From Bacillus nitratireducens (GTDB lineage Bacteria > Bacillota > Bacilli > Bacillales > Bacillaceae_G), in the NCBI RefSeq assembly GCF_001884135.1, contig NZ_MAOC01000026.1, positions 124,001 through 188,000 on the forward strand: a stretch of 64,000 nt of DNA, read 5' to 3'. The notes below the pieces were generated by a model. It was given only the letters and a program-made list of their open reading frames with translations, was not told the origin of the DNA and searched no databases. Every line of letters starts with the position of its first letter. Position 1 is the first letter of the stretch. This document shows, one piece after another, positions 1 to 8,095 of this stretch. The translations under genes and the position numbers were made by a program.

Positions 1-437
1 ATGAAAAGAAATATGCACAGTCTAAAGAGATACTTATAGGATTAACAAATTTTACGAGGGATGCAGAAGTACTATATCAATGCGCTTGGATACATGATGT
101 AATGGGTCTTGAAACGGAGGCAGTTCCGTATTATGAACAGGCAATTGCGAACGGACTTGATGGTGAATCCCTTTGCGGTGCATATATCGGTCTTGGCAGT
201 ACGTATCGTTGTATAGGAGAATATGATAAAGCGATTACTGTATTAGAAGCAGGGATAAAGAAGTTCCCGGAACATGACGTGATGAAAGTGTTTTTATCAC
301 TAGCAAAATATAACGTAAACGATCATGAATCCGCGATGAAATTATTGCTGGAAACGGTCGTAAAAGTAGAGGGAGTAAAAGAATTTGAACGTGCCATTTT
401 ATTTTATAAAGACCGTTTAAATGAGGTTTTTGAATAG
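1..437 (+). CDS. tetratricopeptide-repeat protein, 5' end outside window
   Basis: The reading frame is open from base 3 to the stop at 435-437, so the gene starts left of the window; the ATG at 102 is internal. The visible part, about 144 residues, is helical with TPR-like spacing: A-x-x-Y-Y-E-x-A and Y-D-K-A-I-T-V-L-E-A-G-I. TPR proteins act as protein-interaction scaffolds. It sits 12 bp before the next gene and probably shares its transcript. The exact role is unknown. Confidence 0.75.
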   Translation, partial: EKKYAQSKEILIGLTNFTRDAEVLYQCAWIHDVMGLETEAVPYYEQAIANGLDGESLCGAYIGLGSTYRCIGEYDKAITVLEAGIKKFPEHDVMKVFLSLAKYNVNDHESAMKLLLETVVKVEGVKEFERAILFYKDRLNEVFE

Positions 438-449
438 AGGAGTGAACGT

Positions 450-1505
450 ATGAATGTCACCATACCCCGGAAGAGAATAGGTGTTTGGTTTGGGCTTGTA
501 TCTCTAATTATGTTGTCAAACTATTTATTGTATACCCTTCCAATTGTAGCAGCTGCTCCGAAAGAAGTAGTGCTTGGTTCGTTATTAGATTTTATGTTTG
601 TAATTCCAGTCATCACATATTTCTTTATTATACGGAAAAGGTATTCATTAACGTATATGTTTCCTGTAGTTATAGCAGGATACGTGTTCGCAAGATTTAT
701 AATTCCTAGTGATTATTTACAAGCTTTTTCATTTGTTTCGTATGTAATAGTTGCTGGAGAAATTTTGTTCGTATGCTTTGAACTGTTTCTGATATATAAA
801 ATTATTAGAGTTCTACCTAAAATAATAAAACGATATAAAGAATATAGAAGTGAGTATTCTTCATTTTCTTATGCGATTGATCAAGCATTTGATGATACTA
901 TGAAAAGAAGTAGGTCAGTAAATATCATTCTTACAGAGTGTAAATTATTATATTATGCTTTTTTATCGTGGCGTGTAAAAGTATCAGAAAGTGAATTCAC
1001 ATACTCATATCATAAAAAGACCGGTGCAATAGGTGTTTATATCATGATTATTCATGCAACTGTAATTGAAAGTATCGGTTTTCATTATTTACTTCATCAA
1101 TGGAATCCAGTGATAGCTTGGATTTTACTTATCTTAAACATATATGCGATGTTTTATTTTTTAGCTGAAATACAAGCGATGCGTAAAAATCCAATTATCG
1201 TTTCAGAAGAAAAAGTAATTATTCAAATTGGATTAGGAAAGAAAATCGTTATACCATTTACACAAATTGATAACATTGCGTTTTATAAAGGCGAACCTTT
1301 AAAGAAAGAAGAAGAGAAAGAGGTTCTTGACGCAACTGTTATGGAATTTATAAAGGAACCTCCAACTTTTGAAATAAAGTTAAAGGAGCCAATTAAAGCG
1401 CAGTTGTTATATGGATTTTCTAAAACAGTAAGTCGTGTTCACTTAAATGTAGATGATGAACGGAATTTTTATGATGTAGTTAAGGAAAAGTTAAAACATG
1501 AGTAA
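450..1505 (+). CDS. multi-pass membrane protein with C-terminal PH-like domain
   Basis: This 351-residue protein has four hydrophobic segments in the first 110 residues, a charged cytoplasmic stretch at about 115-185, two more segments near 190-240, and a soluble C-terminal part. The tail (residues 250-350) looks like a bacterial PH-type beta domain: I-V-S-E-E-K-V-I-I-Q-I-G followed by short strands. GGAG lies before the ATG. Its last 8 bases overlap the Nudix gene, which implies translational coupling. I do not recognise a specific family and give no function. Confidence 0.6.
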   Translation: MNVTIPRKRIGVWFGLVSLIMLSNYLLYTLPIVAAAPKEVVLGSLLDFMFVIPVITYFFIIRKRYSLTYMFPVVIAGYVFARFIIPSDYLQAFSFVSYVIVAGEILFVCFELFLIYKIIRVLPKIIKRYKEYRSEYSSFSYAIDQAFDDTMKRSRSVNIILTECKLLYYAFLSWRVKVSESEFTYSYHKKTGAIGVYIMIIHATVIESIGFHYLLHQWNPVIAWILLILNIYAMFYFLAEIQAMRKNPIIVSEEKVIIQIGLGKKIVIPFTQIDNIAFYKGEPLKKEEEKEVLDATVMEFIKEPPTFEIKLKEPIKAQLLYGFSKTVSRVHLNVDDERNFYDVVKEKLKHE

Positions 1506-1983
1506 AGCTCTTAAATATCATCGTGTGTTTGGTGTATACGGTATTTGTATCGAAAATAATAGCATATTAGTAATCAATAAAATTAAAGGGCCATACAAAA
1601 ACCGATATGATTTACCTGGTGGTAGTTTAGAAGATGGGGATTCATTATTATCCGGACTTCATAGAGAAATTGAAGAAGAGACTGGGCTGAAAGTGAAAGT
1701 AGTAAAACAAATAGGCACAATTGACTTTCAATTTCCATCAAAATTCAAGGGATACACACATGTACATCATATCGCAGTACTTTACGGCGTTGAAAAATGC
1801 GAAAGTGAATTCATAGCACCTGAACAATTTGAAGGACAAGATTCATTAGAAGCGAGATGGTTCCCTATAGAAAGCGTTACAGAAGAGAATTCATCCCCAC
1901 TTGTGTGTAGTGCTGTTGAGTGGTTAAAAGAACGGGAGTTTTGTTTAGAAGTAAAGACTTATCCATCGTGGGTTATAAAATAA
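1498..1983 (+). CDS. Nudix hydrolase
   Basis: A 161-residue Nudix-fold pyrophosphohydrolase, expected to cleave a nucleoside diphosphate linked to another moiety. The Nudix box is at about residues 40-63 and ends in R-E-I-E-E-E-T-G-L, which holds the metal-binding glutamates. The first Glu of the G-x5-E part is replaced by Asp (G-G-S-L-E-D-G-D), a conservative change. The start overlaps the preceding membrane-protein gene by 8 bp, so the two form one unit ended by the hairpin at 1996. Substrate cannot be told from sequence. Confidence 0.85.
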   Translation: MSKALKYHRVFGVYGICIENNSILVINKIKGPYKNRYDLPGGSLEDGDSLLSGLHREIEEETGLKVKVVKQIGTIDFQFPSKFKGYTHVHHIAVLYGVEKCESEFIAPEQFEGQDSLEARWFPIESVTEENSSPLVCSAVEWLKEREFCLEVKTYPSWVIK

Positions 1984-1995
1984 TAATGGTATTGG

Positions 1996-2026
1996 AGTTC
2001 CTTCTAATTTAGAAGGGGCTTTTTTG
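1996..2026 (+). terminator. intrinsic terminator after the Nudix gene
   Basis: A 10-bp stem (1996-2005 with 2011-2020, two G-U pairs), a 5-nt loop AATTT, then a run of six or more T. It ends the TPR/membrane/Nudix transcript. Confidence 0.85.
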
Positions 2027-2150
2027 TGGAGCAGAAATGAGATGAAATGGATTTTAACTTTAAAAACAAGAAACGAATTCACTAAACGGCTTCTTAGTGG
2101 AAAAATAAAGGGTTATAATGAAAGAACTAAAATAAAAGGGGAAATACAAA

Positions 2151-2663
2151 ATGAGTTTCTTACGTCCAACAGGGATTGAAATTATTGAAAGAAAAATCCG
2201 ATATGATGCTACAACTGTAGATCATATTTGTTTATTAATAGAAGCACAACCAGAAAAAATTGTTTTATATCATGAAGTACAGTACTCTTTTACAATGGCA
2301 GCGAACGATAAGAAGTTAACGATCCCGAAAGGAAGTTATACAGCTGCATACTACTGGAGGAATCGTCCATATAATTTATACGTTTGGAGAGATCAGGATG
2401 GGAGTTATCTAGGTTCTTATTTTAATATTGTAAGGAATACATATATAACAGATGGAGTGGTATCCTTCGAAGATTTAATCCTTGATATTATGGTACTTCC
2501 AAGTGGGGGATATTTTATATTGGATGAGGATGAATTAGATGAGCCGTTAGAACAATTTGAAGACGGATATGTAGAAAAAGCTCTTCATACAGTCAAAAAT
2601 ATAATTCGAGAGTCGCTTCCAAAAATCATTTTAGAAACTGCTAATATTTTTAAAAGTAAATAA
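2151..2663 (+). CDS. DUF402-family protein (nucleotide phosphatase-like)
   Basis: 170 residues with the DUF402 pattern: Y-Y-W-R-N-R-P-Y-N-L-Y-V-W near 67-79, G-S-Y-F-N-I near 88, a D-x-x-V-S-F-E-D-L-I-L-D-I segment near 100-113, and L-D-E-D-E-L-D near 124-130. The family includes nucleoside tri/diphosphatases (Ntdp) and FomD, which use the conserved acidic residues to bind divalent metal. The ATG follows AAAAGGGGAAATACAAA. It stands alone between the terminator at 1996 and the ssu promoter. Confidence 0.75.
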   Translation: MSFLRPTGIEIIERKIRYDATTVDHICLLIEAQPEKIVLYHEVQYSFTMAANDKKLTIPKGSYTAAYYWRNRPYNLYVWRDQDGSYLGSYFNIVRNTYITDGVVSFEDLILDIMVLPSGGYFILDEDELDEPLEQFEDGYVEKALHTVKNIIRESLPKIILETANIFKSK

Positions 2664-2680
2664 CGTTCATTAAAACCTAG

Positions 2681-2709
2681 TTGACTTATCGGAAATGTTT
2701 GTATAATAT
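2681..2709 (+). promoter_or_regulatory. sigma-A-type promoter of the ssu operon
   Basis: TTGACT at 2681-2686 and TAATAT at 2704-2709 with 17-bp spacing (a TATAAT at 2702 gives 15 bp). Transcription would start near 2716, about 27 nt before the large hairpin at 2743. Confidence 0.7.
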
Positions 2710-2742
2710 ATAGTTAATTCTATAACGTATTGCTGATTGGAG

Positions 2743-2790
2743 AAACCAAAGGCATTTTATCTATTGATAAAATGCCTTTGGTTTTTTTAT
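2743..2790 (+). terminator. perfect terminator-like hairpin in the ssu leader
   Basis: An 18-bp perfect stem (2743-2760 with 2767-2784), 6-nt loop CTATTG, with a U-run on its 3' side. It lies after the promoter at 2681 and before the ssuB start at 2845, so any transcript from that promoter meets it first. No upstream gene other than DUF402 would need it; leader attenuation is therefore possible. Confidence 0.8.
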
Positions 2791-2844
2791 TATACAAATG
2801 CTGGATCTGTTCATTTAGATGAATCATTTCAAGGAGGGGAAGAA

Positions 2845-3600
2845 GTGACTGTTTCAATTGATGGAGTATCAAAATATTTTTCGAAACAAACTGGTACGGT
2901 TCAAGTATTGGAAGATATTAATTTTCAATTAGAGAAAGGGGATTTTATAACTATAATCGGACCGAGTGGTTGTGGGAAAAGTACGCTTTTAAAAATTGTT
3001 GCGGGGTTGGATAACGAATTTGAAGGTAAAGTTATCATTGATGGGGAGCAAATCGTAAAACCGAGTAAGAAACAAGGGTTTATTTTTCAAGAACACCGCT
3101 TGTTTCCATGGTTAACAGTTGAAGAAAATATTGCTGCAGATCTGTCGTTAAAAGATAAGTATGTAAAAGATAAGGTTAAGGAATGGGTTGAAATCGTTCG
3201 ATTAGATGGTTTTGAAAAATCATATCCGAAAGAAATTTCAGGCGGGATGTCACAACGTGTTGCGATTGCGAGAGCTTTATTAAGGGATCCAAATGTATTA
3301 TTACTTGATGAACCATTCGGAGCACTTGATGCTTTTACTAGAAGTCATTTGCAAGAAGTACTGTTGAATATTTGGGAGCAGAAGAAAACGACAATGATAT
3401 TTGTTACTCATGATATAGACGAAGCGATATATCTTTCAAACCGAATTATCATCATGAGTGCAAAGCCTGGAAAAATACATAAAGTGATTGAAAATAATTT
3501 ACCTTATCCACGTAGTAAAACTTCGGAATTATTCCAAGAAATTCGCACGAAAATATTGCAGCAGTTTGAACACGGGGGATTGATTCAAACAAGTATATAG
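2845..3600 (+). CDS. ssuB: aliphatic sulfonate ABC transporter, ATP-binding protein
   Basis: The ATPase of a sulfonate importer, 251 residues from the GTG at 2845, which follows AAGGAGGGGAAGAA. An in-frame ATG at 2737 lies inside the leader hairpin and is rejected. Walker A is [10 protein letters not shown]-loop F-Q-E-H-R-L-F-P-W, signature S-G-G-M-S-Q-R, Walker B V-L-L-L-D-E-P, and the switch His is in F-V-T-H-D. The F-P-W after the Q-loop is typical of the nitrate/sulfonate/taurine family. It is first in the operon with ssuA, ssuC and ssuD, which supplies sulfur when sulfate or cysteine is scarce. Confidence 0.93.
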   Translation: MTVSIDGVSKYFSKQTGTVQVLEDINFQLEKGDFITIIGPSGCGKSTLLKIVAGLDNEFEGKVIIDGEQIVKPSKKQGFIFQEHRLFPWLTVEENIAADLSLKDKYVKDKVKEWVEIVRLDGFEKSYPKEISGGMSQRVAIARALLRDPNVLLLDEPFGALDAFTRSHLQEVLLNIWEQKKTTMIFVTHDIDEAIYLSNRIIIMSAKPGKIHKVIENNLPYPRSKTSELFQEIRTKILQQFEHGGLIQTSI

Positions 3601-3618
3601 GAAAAGGGTGAATTATAT

Positions 3619-4605
3619 ATGTATAAAAAAAGTAAGATTCTTTCTTTTGCATTAGTTATATCTTTATTTTTATTAGGATGCGAAAAAAGCACAGCAAGTA
3701 GTAAGAAAGAAGAGGTAACAATACAAATTGGTATACAGCAAGGATTAAGCCCGCTCTTACTGGCACAGAAAAAGGGATGGTTTGAAGAGGAGTTTAAAAA
3801 AGATGGAGTTAAAGTGAAGTGGACAGAGTTTCAAAGCGGGCCTCCTTATTTTGAGGCAATCGCATCAAATCGGTTGGATTTTGGTGAAGTTGGCAACTCT
3901 CCAGTTATTTCAGCACAAGCAGCAGGTATTGAATTTACCGAAATTGCTAATACAAGTTATGCGAGGAAAGGAACTGGAATTCTTGTACAAAAAGATAGCA
4001 AGATTACGAGTGTAAAAGATTTGAAAGGTAAAAAAATTGCAGTAGCAAAAGGAAGTAGTGCATTTAATTTATTATATCGGGCACTAGATAAAGAAGGTAT
4101 TGATGCAAAAGGTGTAAATGTCATTCAATTACAACCAGATGAGGCGCAGCCTGCATTTGAATCTGGTTCAGTAGATGCATGGGCAATTTGGGATCCTTTC
4201 ATATCGTTACATACGGTAAATAAAGGAGCGAAGGTGATTGCAGATGGTGAAACGTTAAATGTCTCTTCACCAGAATTTTTAATTGCGAGAACAAAATTTG
4301 CGAAAGAGCATCCAGAATTAGTTGAGAAATTCCTTAAGGTGTATGAAAAAGCACGTGTATGGCAAGAGTCAAATTTAGATGAAGCAATAAAAATATACAC
4401 TGCTGCAAAGAAAATAGATGCCGAAATTGTAAAAGAAGTGTTTAATCACGACAAACCAATTTTAGTTCCAGTAAAGAAAGAAATAATAGTGGAACAGCAA
4501 AAGACAGCGGATTTTCAATATAAGCTCGGTTCTATAAAGAAAGAAATCAAGACAGATAAAGTAGTAGATAATTCTTTCGTAGAAAAAGCATTAAAGGCGA
4601 AATGA
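3619..4605 (+). CDS. ssuA: aliphatic sulfonate-binding lipoprotein
   Basis: Extracytoplasmic solute-binding protein, 328 residues. The signal peptide ends in the lipobox L-L-G-C at about residue 21, so it should be anchored to the outer face of the membrane. The mature part shows NMT1/SsuA features: I-G-I-Q-Q-G-L-S-P-L-L-L-A, F-G-E-V-G-N-S-P, and the hinge motif D-A-W-A-I-W-D-P-F. It lies 18 bp after ssuB and hands the substrate to SsuC. Confidence 0.92.
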   Translation: MYKKSKILSFALVISLFLLGCEKSTASSKKEEVTIQIGIQQGLSPLLLAQKKGWFEEEFKKDGVKVKWTEFQSGPPYFEAIASNRLDFGEVGNSPVISAQAAGIEFTEIANTSYARKGTGILVQKDSKITSVKDLKGKKIAVAKGSSAFNLLYRALDKEGIDAKGVNVIQLQPDEAQPAFESGSVDAWAIWDPFISLHTVNKGAKVIADGETLNVSSPEFLIARTKFAKEHPELVEKFLKVYEKARVWQESNLDEAIKIYTAAKKIDAEIVKEVFNHDKPILVPVKKEIIVEQQKTADFQYKLGSIKKEIKTDKVVDNSFVEKALKAK

Positions 4606-4621
4606 AAAGAGGTTTTGTAAA

Positions 4622-5470
4622 TTGGAGAATACGAAAGCTGTTATGAAACCAACGAGTATAACGATTGGCAAAAACGATGTAAAGAAAGTGCGAAAGACGA
4701 ATGTAAAAGTGTTAGTAAGAGCAATTATGATACCGATTATCGTATTAATTATTTGGCAGCTAGCTGGCGTATTCGATTTAGTTTCTAAAACAGTTTTACC
4801 AACGCCATTAGATATATTTCTAGCTTTTCAAGAACTTATAAAAACAGGAGAGTTATTCGGTCATTTAAGTATCAGTGTATTCAGGGCTGCGGTTGGTTTC
4901 TTTATTGGCGGGAGTTTAGGAATTATTTTAGGAGCGATTGTTGGATTTTCAACGAGAAGTGAGCAATATTTAGATCCGTCTGTACAAATGTTAAGAACTG
5001 TACCTCATTTAGCTGTTGCACCGCTTTTCGTATTATGGTTCGGTTTTGGAGAAACATCGAAAGTGTTATTAATTGCGGACGGTGCATTTTTTCCTTTATA
5101 CGTAAACGCCTTTTTAGGAATACGTGGTGTAGATTCAAAGCTATTTGATGTTGCACGAGTGTTAGAGTTTAGTAAACGAAAGTTAATTACGAAATTAATT
5201 TTACCGGCTGCATTGCCGAACCTTTTACTTGGAGCAAGATTATCTTTAGGAGTTGCATGGGTAAGTTTAGTAGTAGCAGAACTGATGGGATCTACAGAAG
5301 GTATTGGCTATATGATTATGGATGCAAGGCAATTTTCCAATACAGACATCGTATTTGTCGGCATAATTATCTTTGCATTCGTTGGGAAGTTTTCTGATTC
5401 ACTCGTACGTTTACTAGAAGTAAAGTTTTTAAGGTGGCGAGATAATTTTAAAGGTGGGAAAGGGAATTAA
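4622..5470 (+). CDS. ssuC: aliphatic sulfonate ABC transporter, permease
   Basis: A six-helix permease, 282 residues, with the BPD_transp_1 coupling loop (E-A-A-like) around V-A-R-V-L-E-F-S-K-R-K-L-I-T-K-L-I-L-P-A-A-L-P, which contacts SsuB. I keep the TTG start at 4622 because AAAGAGG lies 9 bp before it, whereas the next ATG (4643) has no well-spaced site. This gives a slightly long N-terminus of about 30 charged residues before the first membrane segment. Confidence 0.9.
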   Translation: MENTKAVMKPTSITIGKNDVKKVRKTNVKVLVRAIMIPIIVLIIWQLAGVFDLVSKTVLPTPLDIFLAFQELIKTGELFGHLSISVFRAAVGFFIGGSLGIILGAIVGFSTRSEQYLDPSVQMLRTVPHLAVAPLFVLWFGFGETSKVLLIADGAFFPLYVNAFLGIRGVDSKLFDVARVLEFSKRKLITKLILPAALPNLLLGARLSLGVAWVSLVVAELMGSTEGIGYMIMDARQFSNTDIVFVGIIIFAFVGKFSDSLVRLLEVKFLRWRDNFKGGKGN

Positions 5471-5546
5471 CATATAAATTATTAGGGGTAATTTATATAG
5501 AGTATTTTAGTATACGTTTCAAAATAAATAAGGGGTGTGTAAAGGT

Positions 5547-6659
5547 ATGGAATTATTATGGTTTATTCCGGCTTATGGAGATGGTCGATATTTAGGAACG
5601 ACAAAACGAGGAAGAGCAGCTGAATATGGTTATTATAAACAAGTTGCACAGGCAGCTGATTATTTAGGATATACAGGCGTTTTACTTCCAACTGGTCAAG
5701 GATGTGAAGATCCATGGGTATTAGCGTCAGCTCTTGCAGCTGAGACAGAGAAATTAAAATTTTTAGTAGCGGTTAGACCAGGACTTATGTCACCGACAGT
5801 TGCAGCGAGGATGGCATCAACATTTGATAGAATTTCAGACGGGAGACTACTTATAAATGTCGTAGCTGGAGGAGACCCGGTCGAACTGCAAGGAGATGGA
5901 CTGTATCTTGAACATGATGAAAGGTATGAAGCAGCGGATGAATTTTTAAAAGTTTGGAAATCGACCTTGCAAGGAGAAAGTATTTCTTTAGAAGGAAAAC
6001 ATATTAAAGTTACAGATAGTAAAGTCGTGTTCCCGCCAGTTCAAACACCGTATCCACCAATTTATTTCGGGGGATCTTCCGCTGCAGGTAAAGAAGTTGC
6101 AGCTGAACACAGTGATGTATATTTAACGTGGGGGGAGCCGCCAGAGCAAGTGAAAGAGAAAATAGAAGAAGTAAAAAAACTTGCGGAAGAGAAGGGACGT
6201 AAGCTGCGATTTGGTATTAGGTTACACGTTATTGTAAGAGAAACAGAAGAAGAAGCATGGGAAGAGGCTGAAAAGTTAATTCAATATGTAGATAACGAAA
6301 CAATTGAGCTTGCCCAACAGACATTTGCAAGATATGATTCAGTTGGTCAAAAGCGGATGACACATTTAAATAAAGGAACACGGGATTCGTTAGAGATAAG
6401 TCCTAACTTATGGTCTGGCATTGGACTTGTAAGAGGTGGTGCAGGTACTGCACTTGTAGGAGATCCACATACAGTAGCGAAAAGGATAAAAGAATATGAA
6501 GCGTTAGGAATTGAGACGTTTATTTTATCGGGATATCCACATTTAGAAGAAGCGTATGAAGTAGCAGAATTATTATTCCCACTATTGAAAGACGAAAAGA
6601 AACAAGAAAATAAAATTGTTGGTGAAATGATTGCTGATGCATATGCACTAAAAAAATAG
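5547..6659 (+). CDS. ssuD: FMNH2-dependent alkanesulfonate monooxygenase
   Basis: Cleaves alkanesulfonates to aldehyde and sulfite using reduced flavin and O2. 370 residues from the ATG at 5547 (site AGGGGTG; an in-frame GTG at 5535 lies in the binding site). Bacterial luciferase-like fold: the start [17 protein letters not shown] is close to the SsuD N-terminus, and the loop [13 protein letters not shown] and [11 protein letters not shown] are typical. No ssuE flavin reductase gene is in the operon, so reduced flavin must come from elsewhere. Confidence 0.93.
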   Translation: MELLWFIPAYGDGRYLGTTKRGRAAEYGYYKQVAQAADYLGYTGVLLPTGQGCEDPWVLASALAAETEKLKFLVAVRPGLMSPTVAARMASTFDRISDGRLLINVVAGGDPVELQGDGLYLEHDERYEAADEFLKVWKSTLQGESISLEGKHIKVTDSKVVFPPVQTPYPPIYFGGSSAAGKEVAAEHSDVYLTWGEPPEQVKEKIEEVKKLAEEKGRKLRFGIRLHVIVRETEEEAWEEAEKLIQYVDNETIELAQQTFARYDSVGQKRMTHLNKGTRDSLEISPNLWSGIGLVRGGAGTALVGDPHTVAKRIKEYEALGIETFILSGYPHLEEAYEVAELLFPLLKDEKKQENKIVGEMIADAYALKK

Positions 6660-6671
6660 TGAAAAATAAAA

Positions 6672-6703
6672 AAACTCGCAGCTCACTAGCTTGCGGGTTT
6701 TCG
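6672..6703 (+). terminator. terminator after ssuD
   Basis: An interrupted stem of about 12 bp (AAACTCGCAGCT with AGCTTGCGGGTTT, one bulge) around the loop CACT, followed by TTTTC. A-rich sequence on the 5' side makes it usable from both strands. Confidence 0.75.
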
Positions 6704-6803
6704 TCGTAAACAATTAAAAAATATGGTAAAATTAAGAGGTAACTTAAGGTGTGGTTGGTTGTTCAATTATCACTTCTCCAAAGTAGAAGGGGGGTGATAA
6801 TTC

Positions 6804-6896
6804 GTGAGTGAAATTGCGTTGCTGCTGCAAGGTGGACTGTTTCTCGTTGCATTGTTAACGTTTATTGTCGTCTTAATTGACAAGCTCAAAAAATAA
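6804..6896 (+). CDS. putative holin-like toxin (type I toxin-antitoxin)
   Basis: A 30-residue peptide starting at a GTG 6 bp after AAGGGGGGTG. It is M-S-E-I-A-L-L-L-Q-G-G followed by one membrane segment L-F-L-V-A-L-L-T-F-I-V-V-L and the tail I-D-K-L-K-K. This matches the small holin-like toxin family (TxpA/BsrG-like) of Bacilli, membrane peptides normally silenced by an overlapping antisense RNA. The 3' flank contains two hairpins, one of which is followed by a T-run on the minus strand, as expected for an antisense RNA end. Family call is from pattern, not from a search. Confidence 0.75.
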   Translation: MSEIALLLQGGLFLVALLTFIVVLIDKLKK

Positions 6897-6929
6897 CAAC
6901 CCAGCTATGCCTATAGAAAGTGGGTTGTT
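6885..6929 (-). terminator. hairpin that could end a minus-strand antisense RNA
   Basis: Arms AACAACCCA (6895-6903) and TGGGTTGTT (6921-6929). On the minus strand the stem is followed by ATTTTTTG, which lies inside the toxin coding end; on the plus strand no T-run follows. This polarity fits an antisense RNA that overlaps the toxin mRNA 3' end. No strong minus-strand promoter could be named. Confidence 0.5.
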
Positions 6930-6984
6930 GTGTTTGTACGAAACAAATAGGATAAATGAACAATCCAATCTGCTAAGTTACGTG

Positions 6985-7016
6985 GACTAGTGTGTAGCCG
7001 CACACTAGTCTTTTTT
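6985..7016 (+). terminator. terminator of the toxin transcript
   Basis: A perfect 10-bp stem (6985-6994 with 7001-7010), loop TAGCCG, then six T. It lies 89 bp after the toxin stop codon, leaving a long 3' untranslated region where an antisense RNA could pair. Confidence 0.85.
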
Positions 7017-7124
7017 ATTTATATACAGTTTTTAATTGTTTTATGTGATTGTATTGTTCTTTTCATACTCATTATAACACAGTGTCTTTTCATGAAGAAA
7101 GGAGACCGTATGTTCTGGTGTGGA

Positions 7125-7946
7125 TTAAATAGAAGATGTAGTTTCTTTAAATAGCCCGTCCATATACTGTTTTAAGTTTTCTACAAAAAATCCTTTTTTG
7201 TCTACATTATTTACACCGACAATTGGTGATGGAAGATCGTACCTTTTTTCTGATAAATGAACAACAACATCAAAAATATCAAAAAGGCGAATGAAGCAGA
7301 ATAAACCGTCTTTATCACTAAGTAAAATAAAGTAATGGTTTTCACTCGTTGTATTTAATGTATTCCATAAAGAGCTTTTGCTTAAGTCACGTACGATACT
7401 CTTCTCCTTTAATTCCATGAAATCGGCATTTAATAGAATGTTAGAAATATCAATCGCATCTGGATCGTCAATGTAACCATCAATTGTTTGTGCAGCAAAA
7501 GTATAGGCCATTTTTAATACACTCATTTTATATTTACGGTTATCTAAAAGCAATTCACGTTGAATAGAACTAGCTACTTTTGTTACACGCTCTTCTTTCC
7601 AAATTTCATTATGTAGTGAAATATCGTGCTTTTTACATAGTTTCATAATTAATGCATTAGAATAAAGTATTTCATCACTTATTTCGACAACATCCGTTTC
7701 AGCGGCCGCCAGCTCCTCACCATGTTCATTCGTATAGAGAGGGGAGTCGATTTGTTTTTTCATTTGCTCAATCTTATATTGACTTAGCTTATGCCTAATT
7801 AAAGGACGGTCAACATTTGTTGTCATATGTTCATGACAGGAATCACAAATGGAGTTTGTGAAATAATATCCACATAATATCTCTGGTATGACATATTGTT
7901 CACTAAGTTCTTTCGTATCTTTTCTGCAAATGATGCATTGTGTCAT
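7125..7946 (-). CDS. hypothetical protein with two CxxC motifs (HNH-like N-terminus)
   Basis: 273 residues from the ATG at 7946, preceded by AAAGGTG; a GTG at 7955 overlaps that site. The N-terminus has C-I-I-C near residue 5 and C-D-S-C-H-E-H near 35, with S-E-Q-Y-V-I-P-E between them. This spacing resembles the zinc-binding half of HNH-type proteins, but no complete H-N-H catalytic signature is visible. The rest is helical and unassigned. It is transcribed alone and points away from the AI-2E transporter gene. Confidence 0.55.
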   Translation of the reverse strand: MTQCIICRKDTKELSEQYVIPEILCGYYFTNSICDSCHEHMTTNVDRPLIRHKLSQYKIEQMKKQIDSPLYTNEHGEELAAAETDVVEISDEILYSNALIMKLCKKHDISLHNEIWKEERVTKVASSIQRELLLDNRKYKMSVLKMAYTFAAQTIDGYIDDPDAIDISNILLNADFMELKEKSIVRDLSKSSLWNTLNTTSENHYFILLSDKDGLFCFIRLFDIFDVVVHLSEKRYDLPSPIVGVNNVDKKGFFVENLKQYMDGLFKETTSSI

Positions 7947-8095
7947 ATTTATCACCTTTACCTACAAATTTGTATGTAATCTCATTGTAGTGTATTTAAT
8001 GGTATTTTGGAATATTGTAAAGGAAAATATTATGTAAAATTCGTGTTTATTTTGGTACAATGAAAAGAAGTGCTAGTTTAAAGGAGGATGTTTTT

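Noticed and set aside
2710-2845. SAM (S-box) or T-box riboswitch before ssuB
   Set aside because: The leader is only about 27 nt before the terminator; there is no room for an aptamer and no T-box sequence.
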